Below the pieces are notes generated by a model. It searched no databases. It was not told where the DNA came from and saw nothing but the letters and a program-made list of their open reading frames with translations. 64,000 nt of DNA, taken from assembly GCA_036497945.1 (NCBI GenBank), contig DASXIN010000175.1, positions 28,633-92,632 of the forward strand, given 5' to 3'. Position numbers and translations under genes: made by a program. Positions 60,527 through 64,000 of this stretch are shown in pieces (position 1 is the stretch's first letter; each line of letters opens with the position of its first letter). Source of the DNA: RYN-230 sp036497945 (GTDB lineage Bacteria > Actinomycetota > Actinomycetes > Streptosporangiales > Streptosporangiaceae).

Positions 60527-62179
60527 TCATTCGCGCACGTATGTGCCAGGTGCCGGGACAAGTGGCGGGTAGTCCCGGCTGCCGAGTCGGCTGGGGGCCT
60601 TCTTCTCCTCCCCGCTGCGGGGGATCAGCCAGTCGGCCCAGCGCGGCCACCAGGATCCGTCATGCATGGCCGCGGTCTCCAGCCAGCGGTCAGGGTCGGA
60701 GCCGGCCAGGGGCGCGTCCCAGTAGCCGTACTTCGCGGTCTTCGCCGGATTGACGAACGACTGGATGTGCCCCGACTTGACCACGACCAGCTCCTTGTCG
60801 CCGCCCAGCACCTCGGTGGAGGTGTAGCAGACCCGCCACGGCGAGATGTGGTCGGTGTACCCGGCCACGTGGAAGCTGTCACAGTCCACCTTGGCCAGGT
60901 CGATCGGCGTGCCGAGGACGGTAATCGCGCCTGGCCGGGCCGCCTTGCCGTCGACGAGGAGATCGGAGGTCTCGGTAGAGAGCCGGACGCTCAGCGCGGT
61001 AGCGTCATCGTTCCACGCCAGCACGTCGAACGGAGCGGGTTCGTCACCCAGCAGCCACCCACTGACCAGGTAGTTGAACACCAGGTCGTTGGGCCGCAGC
61101 CAGGCAAACGAGGTGCGCAGCACGTTGCCGGGGATAACCTGGCCGGCCGCGGCCAGGCCACTCATCGTGGCGCGAGATGCCTCGGTGTCCGACATGCCAA
61201 TGATGTTGGGGTAGTCGTTGGTCAGCATCGTGACGAGGTATGTCGCCGAGTTGGCCGACGGGTCGCCCTTGGCCGCCAGGTAGCCACAGAAAAGCGCGGT
61301 CGAGATGCCCCCGGCACACAGCCCCAGCCAGTTGACGGTGTCGCTGTGGGTGATCTTCCGGACGACCTCGGCCGCCTTGACCTGCGCAGCGAGATAGTCA
61401 TCCACCCCCCAGCGCCCGTGCCCGAGCTCGGGCCGCGGATTCCGCCACACGATCATGAACGTCTGGATGCCCTGCTCCACCGCGAACTCCACCATGCTCC
61501 GCCCGGGCGAGAGGTCCAGCACGTAGTAACGGTTCAGCTCCGGGGGAACCATGACCAGCGGCCGGGTGTGGACCTTCGGGGTAGCCGGCTCATATTGCAG
61601 CAGCTCGAATATCTCGTCCCGGTACACGACGGCTCCCGGTGTGCAGGCGAGCGTTTCGCCCACGCTGAAGGCCTGCCTGTTCACCATGCGCGGCATGCCG
61701 CCCCCGGCGAGATCGCGCAGCATGTTCACTGTGCCGCGGAACACGGAGCGGCCGCCGGTCTCGAAGGCGCGCTTGAGCGCGAGCGGGTTGGTCCACAGGA
61801 AGTTGGTGGGCGACGCCGCCGCCGACATGATGCTCGCCAGATAGCGGGCGCGGGCCTTCCGCTGCCACGGGCCGTCCCCGGCTTCCACCATCCGGTTCAG
61901 CCACTCGTCATAGAGCCGGTAGTACTGGCCCAGCCGGTGGTAGAGCGGGTTGTCGCGCCAGGTGGCGTCCGCGAACCTCGGGTCCTTCTCGTCGAACCAG
62001 ATGCTCGACTGGCCAAGAGTGATCTTGGCCAGCTCGTCCGCCAGCCACGGCAGCTCCCGGGCTATCGCGTCGGGATTGACGAGGTCACCGATCGACTCCA
62101 GCATTCCAGCTGTAATTAGTCGGGGGTCAACCGGGCCCGGATAACCGGCTCCCGCCGGGGCTTCCCCGGGATCTCCCAT
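60527..62179 (-). CDS. phaC: Poly(3-hydroxyalkanoate) synthase
   Basis: 550 aa. The lipase-like box is GLCAGG with nucleophile Cys288, preceded by VNWL; the His is in VVKSGHIQSFVNP and the Asp region in LAWNDDATALSVRL. PPELNRYYVLDLSPGRSMVEF, TFMIVWRNPRPELG and GYTDHISPWRVCY are family blocks. Length and motifs fit class I PhaC, which polymerises 3-hydroxyacyl-CoA. AGGAGGGATC precedes the ATG. A DevR-box-like site lies 63 bp upstream. Confidence 0.93.
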   Translation of the reverse strand: MGDPGEAPAGAGYPGPVDPRLITAGMLESIGDLVNPDAIARELPWLADELAKITLGQSSIWFDEKDPRFADATWRDNPLYHRLGQYYRLYDEWLNRMVEAGDGPWQRKARARYLASIMSAAASPTNFLWTNPLALKRAFETGGRSVFRGTVNMLRDLAGGGMPRMVNRQAFSVGETLACTPGAVVYRDEIFELLQYEPATPKVHTRPLVMVPPELNRYYVLDLSPGRSMVEFAVEQGIQTFMIVWRNPRPELGHGRWGVDDYLAAQVKAAEVVRKITHSDTVNWLGLCAGGISTALFCGYLAAKGDPSANSATYLVTMLTNDYPNIIGMSDTEASRATMSGLAAAGQVIPGNVLRTSFAWLRPNDLVFNYLVSGWLLGDEPAPFDVLAWNDDATALSVRLSTETSDLLVDGKAARPGAITVLGTPIDLAKVDCDSFHVAGYTDHISPWRVCYTSTEVLGGDKELVVVKSGHIQSFVNPAKTAKYGYWDAPLAGSDPDRWLETAAMHDGSWWPRWADWLIPRSGEEKKAPSRLGSRDYPPLVPAPGTYVRE

Positions 62180-62241
62180 GATCCCTCCTAAGTATCACGA
62201 ACCGTGACATCAACCTGGCAGGTAGCCATGCGACGCATCAA

Positions 62242-62255
62242 GGGCCATACGTCCT
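62242..62255 (-). promoter_or_regulatory. Candidate DevR box upstream of phaC
   Basis: Read leftward, AGGACGTATGGCCC matches 8 of 10 conserved bases of GGGAC-N4-GTCCC and has the same arms (AGGAC, GGCCC) as the site at 46061. It lies 63 bp before the phaC ATG. The rest of 62180-62468 shows no gene. Confidence 0.45.
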
Positions 62256-62468
62256 CCCGGACGCCGTATTTGGCCACACGTTGCGGCCCGGCGGCCGCAG
62301 GTCCGCCTCTCGGCGGGGTGCCGACGAGACCGCGACTCGACCGGAATGTTGAGCGGTCAACTATCGTTACCGAGGTGTGCGGTCGTACCGCGAGCTGCCA
62401 GTGCTCCGGCGACACCGTGCGGAACGTGCAGATTTAGGCTGGAACCGAACTGTCATAGAGGAGATGCC

Positions 62469-63446
62469 ATGCCAGCGGTGACTGTCGAAGACATCCTGGT
62501 CCTGCCGCGCATCGCGGAGCCGGACGCGGCCACGGCGGCCGAGCGGCCGGTCCGGTCGGTGACCACCGCGCCGTCCGGGTTCGAGGGTGAGGGTTTCCCG
62601 GTCCGCCGCGCGTTCGCCGGCGTGGATCTGAGCCAGCTGGACCCGTTCATCCACATGGACCAGATGGGCGAGGTGGACTACGCGCCCGGTGAGCCGAAGG
62701 GCACGGCCTGGCACCCGCACCGGGGCTTCGAGACCGTCACGTACATCATCGACGGCGTGTTCCGGCACCAGGACTCCAACGGCGGCGGCGGGCTGATCAC
62801 CAACGGTGACACCCAGTGGATGACCGCGGGCGGCGGCATCCTGCACATCGAAGAGCCGCCCGAGGAGCTGGTCATGAGCGGCGGCCTGTTCCATGGCTTC
62901 CAGCTCTGGGTGAACCTGCCCCGGCGGCTCAAGATGACCAACCCGCGCTACCAGGACATCCGGGCCCAGCAGGTGTCGCTGCTGTCCTCCCCGGACGGCG
63001 GCACGCTGATTCGGGTCATCGCCGGTGACCTGGGCGGGCACCCTGGCCCGGGCATCACGCACACGCCGATTACCCTGCTGCACGCGACCCTGCAGCCCGG
63101 CGCCCAGCTGCAGCTGCCCTGGCGCCGCGACTTCAATGCGCTGGTCTACGTGCTGGCCGGGTCGGGCACCGTCGGCCCGGAGCAGCGCCCGGTGCGCACC
63201 GGCCAGCTAGCCGTGTTCGGCGCCGGCGACGCGCTGACCGTGCAGGCCAGCCAGACCCAGGACGGCCCGAGCCGCGAGCTCGACGTGCTGGTCCTGGGCG
63301 GCGAGCCGATCCGGGAGCCGGTGGCCGCGTACGGCCCGTTCGTGATGAACACCCGCGACGAGCTGGTCGAGGCGTTCGAGGACTTCCAGGCCGGCCGCCT
63401 GGGCACCATCCCGGCCGAGCCGCACCCCGGCCACGACGTGCTGTAA
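62469..63446 (+). CDS. Pirin-family bicupin protein
   Basis: 325 aa. First cupin with DPFIHMDQMGEVDYAPGE and metal ligands His82/His84 in HPHRGFETVTYII; MTAGGGILHIEEPPEE is the usual pirin continuation, with Glu in place of the common 'H-S-E'. The second cupin carries LVYVLAGSGTVG. Pirins are iron proteins with quercetinase or regulatory roles. AGAGGAG precedes the ATG. A hairpin terminator follows. Confidence 0.9.
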   Translation: MPAVTVEDILVLPRIAEPDAATAAERPVRSVTTAPSGFEGEGFPVRRAFAGVDLSQLDPFIHMDQMGEVDYAPGEPKGTAWHPHRGFETVTYIIDGVFRHQDSNGGGGLITNGDTQWMTAGGGILHIEEPPEELVMSGGLFHGFQLWVNLPRRLKMTNPRYQDIRAQQVSLLSSPDGGTLIRVIAGDLGGHPGPGITHTPITLLHATLQPGAQLQLPWRRDFNALVYVLAGSGTVGPEQRPVRTGQLAVFGAGDALTVQASQTQDGPSRELDVLVLGGEPIREPVAAYGPFVMNTRDELVEAFEDFQAGRLGTIPAEPHPGHDVL

Positions 63447-63452
63447 GCAGCC

Positions 63453-63486
63453 CATCAGCGCGGCCCGGCCCCGGGCCGCGCTGATG
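63453..63486 (+). terminator. Hairpin terminator after the pirin gene
   Basis: A 15-16-bp perfect stem (63453-63468 with 63471-63486) begins 7 nt after the stop and is followed by AAAATTT. It shares its outer 11 bp per arm, CATCAGCGCGG, with the hairpin after ackA, and the same 7-nt distance from the stop codon. Confidence 0.85.
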
Positions 63487-63753
63487 AAAATTTCCTGATC
63501 GGGCCGCCTTTCCGGCCACCTCCCCGAGCGCCGGCCCAGTTCCGCCCGGCCGCCTCGCGAGCCGCTCTTTTAGCACAACGCCCCTGCTCACAGCCGTGCC
63601 CTCGGCCCGCGCGGGGCCGCCACCGGCCACCCAAGCGGCATCCGCCGCATCCGGACCAGCCGTGGCCCGGCCGGCCGTCTGTACCAGCCCCCCGGTTGTG
63701 TCTATGTTCGCCGCAGAGCGGCCAGCGTGGACTGCCCCGAGGAGGATCCCTGC
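63487..63753. other. Upstream region of the CBM2 gene
   Basis: No gene recognised. It presumably carries the promoter of the secreted CBM2 protein, but I see no hexamer pair that I would defend. GAGGAGG (63739-63745) is the ribosome site of the next gene. Confidence 0.5.
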
Positions 63754-64000
63754 ATGAGACCTACGTTGCGCATCAGAGCTGGGTATTTCCGGTTGCGGCG
63801 CGTGCTGACCGCATTAGCCGTGCTCGGACTGGGCGGCGCGGGCCTGGCGGCCGTCGCGGCCGCGCCGGCCAGCGCGGCTACCTCCTGTCAGGTTGCCTAC
63901 TCGACCAACGACTGGAGCACCGGCTTCACCGCCTCGATCACCATCACCAACCAGGGCACAGCGCTCACCGCGTGGACGCTGACCTACTCCTACGCCGGCA
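63754..64000 (+). CDS. Secreted protein with N-terminal CBM2 (cellulose-binding) domain, truncated by the window end
   Basis: 82 codons are visible. A basic n-region, a hydrophobic stretch LTALAVLGLGGAGLAAVAAA and the cleavage motif PASAA form a Sec signal peptide. The mature part begins SCQVAYSTNDWSTGFTASIT and then ITNQGTALTAWTLTYSYAG, the start of a CBM2 beta-sandwich (first Cys and Trp in place). A catalytic domain such as a cellulase, xylanase or LPMO probably lies beyond base 64000. GAGGAGG is 8 nt before the ATG. Confidence 0.85.
   Translation, partial: MRPTLRIRAGYFRLRRVLTALAVLGLGGAGLAAVAAAPASAATSCQVAYSTNDWSTGFTASITITNQGTALTAWTLTYSYAG

Overview
The window is 64 kb of very GC-rich DNA. 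Wobble positions are heavily G/C, GTG and TTG starts are common, and several genes look leaderless, with a TANNNT hexamer about 6 nt ahead of the start codon. The gene content (BMP nucleoside transporter, LacI-controlled sugar operons without their own ATPase, DevR/DevS sensors, a GAF-ANTAR protein, deazaflavin nitroreductase family, CBM2 secreted protein) points to a soil actinomycete of the Streptosporangiales/Catenulisporales type. That assignment is inferred from gene content, not from a phylogenetic marker. I saw no rRNA, tRNA, CRISPR array, transposase or prophage gene.

Layout. Bases 1-5300 hold an ECF sigma factor tail, a DDN-type protein, ArsR and TetR regulators, Maf, an isochorismatase-fold protein, a quinone oxidoreductase and a hemerythrin. 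Bases 5500-13800 are a nucleoside uptake and salvage operon: BMP lipoprotein, double ATPase, two permeases, purine nucleoside phosphorylase and phosphosugar mutase, the last five joined by 4-nt start/stop overlaps. After an XdhC-domain gene, 14.5-35.3 kb is a plant-polysaccharide region. It contains a GH31 (alpha-xylosidase type) operon with its ABC importer, GH127 beta-L-arabinofuranosidase, GH51 alpha-L-arabinofuranosidase, the araB-araD-araA pathway and four LacI regulators, each next to candidate palindromic operators.

From 29.7 to 62.2 kb the content resembles a mycobacterial DosR/Streptomyces OsdR dormancy region: an Acg-type nitroreductase, a DevR response regulator with a two-GAF DevS-type kinase, an Rv1733c-type membrane protein, a PPOX flavoprotein, cydDC, a GNAT/ADP-forming acyl-CoA synthetase, phosphoketolase plus acetate kinase, a HAD-GH65 fusion and a PHA synthase. 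DevR-box-like palindromes lie ahead of four of these units; the one before the PPOX gene is perfect. Phosphoketolase plus acetate kinase could turn the xylulose-5-phosphate made by AraBDA into acetyl phosphate and ATP without respiration. An MFS/TetR pair, AlkB and Ung, a pirin and a truncated CBM2 protein complete the window.

The most unusual feature is a set of deletion scars. A sugar-binding lipoprotein is fused to an ATPase that has lost its Walker A (34.0-35.3 kb). A 47-codon cydB stub sits directly before intact cydDC (45.7 kb). An SDR next to phaC has lost its middle and is frameshifted (60.1-60.5 kb). A roughly 50-bp GC-rich palindromic element also occurs three times, twice inside reading frames.
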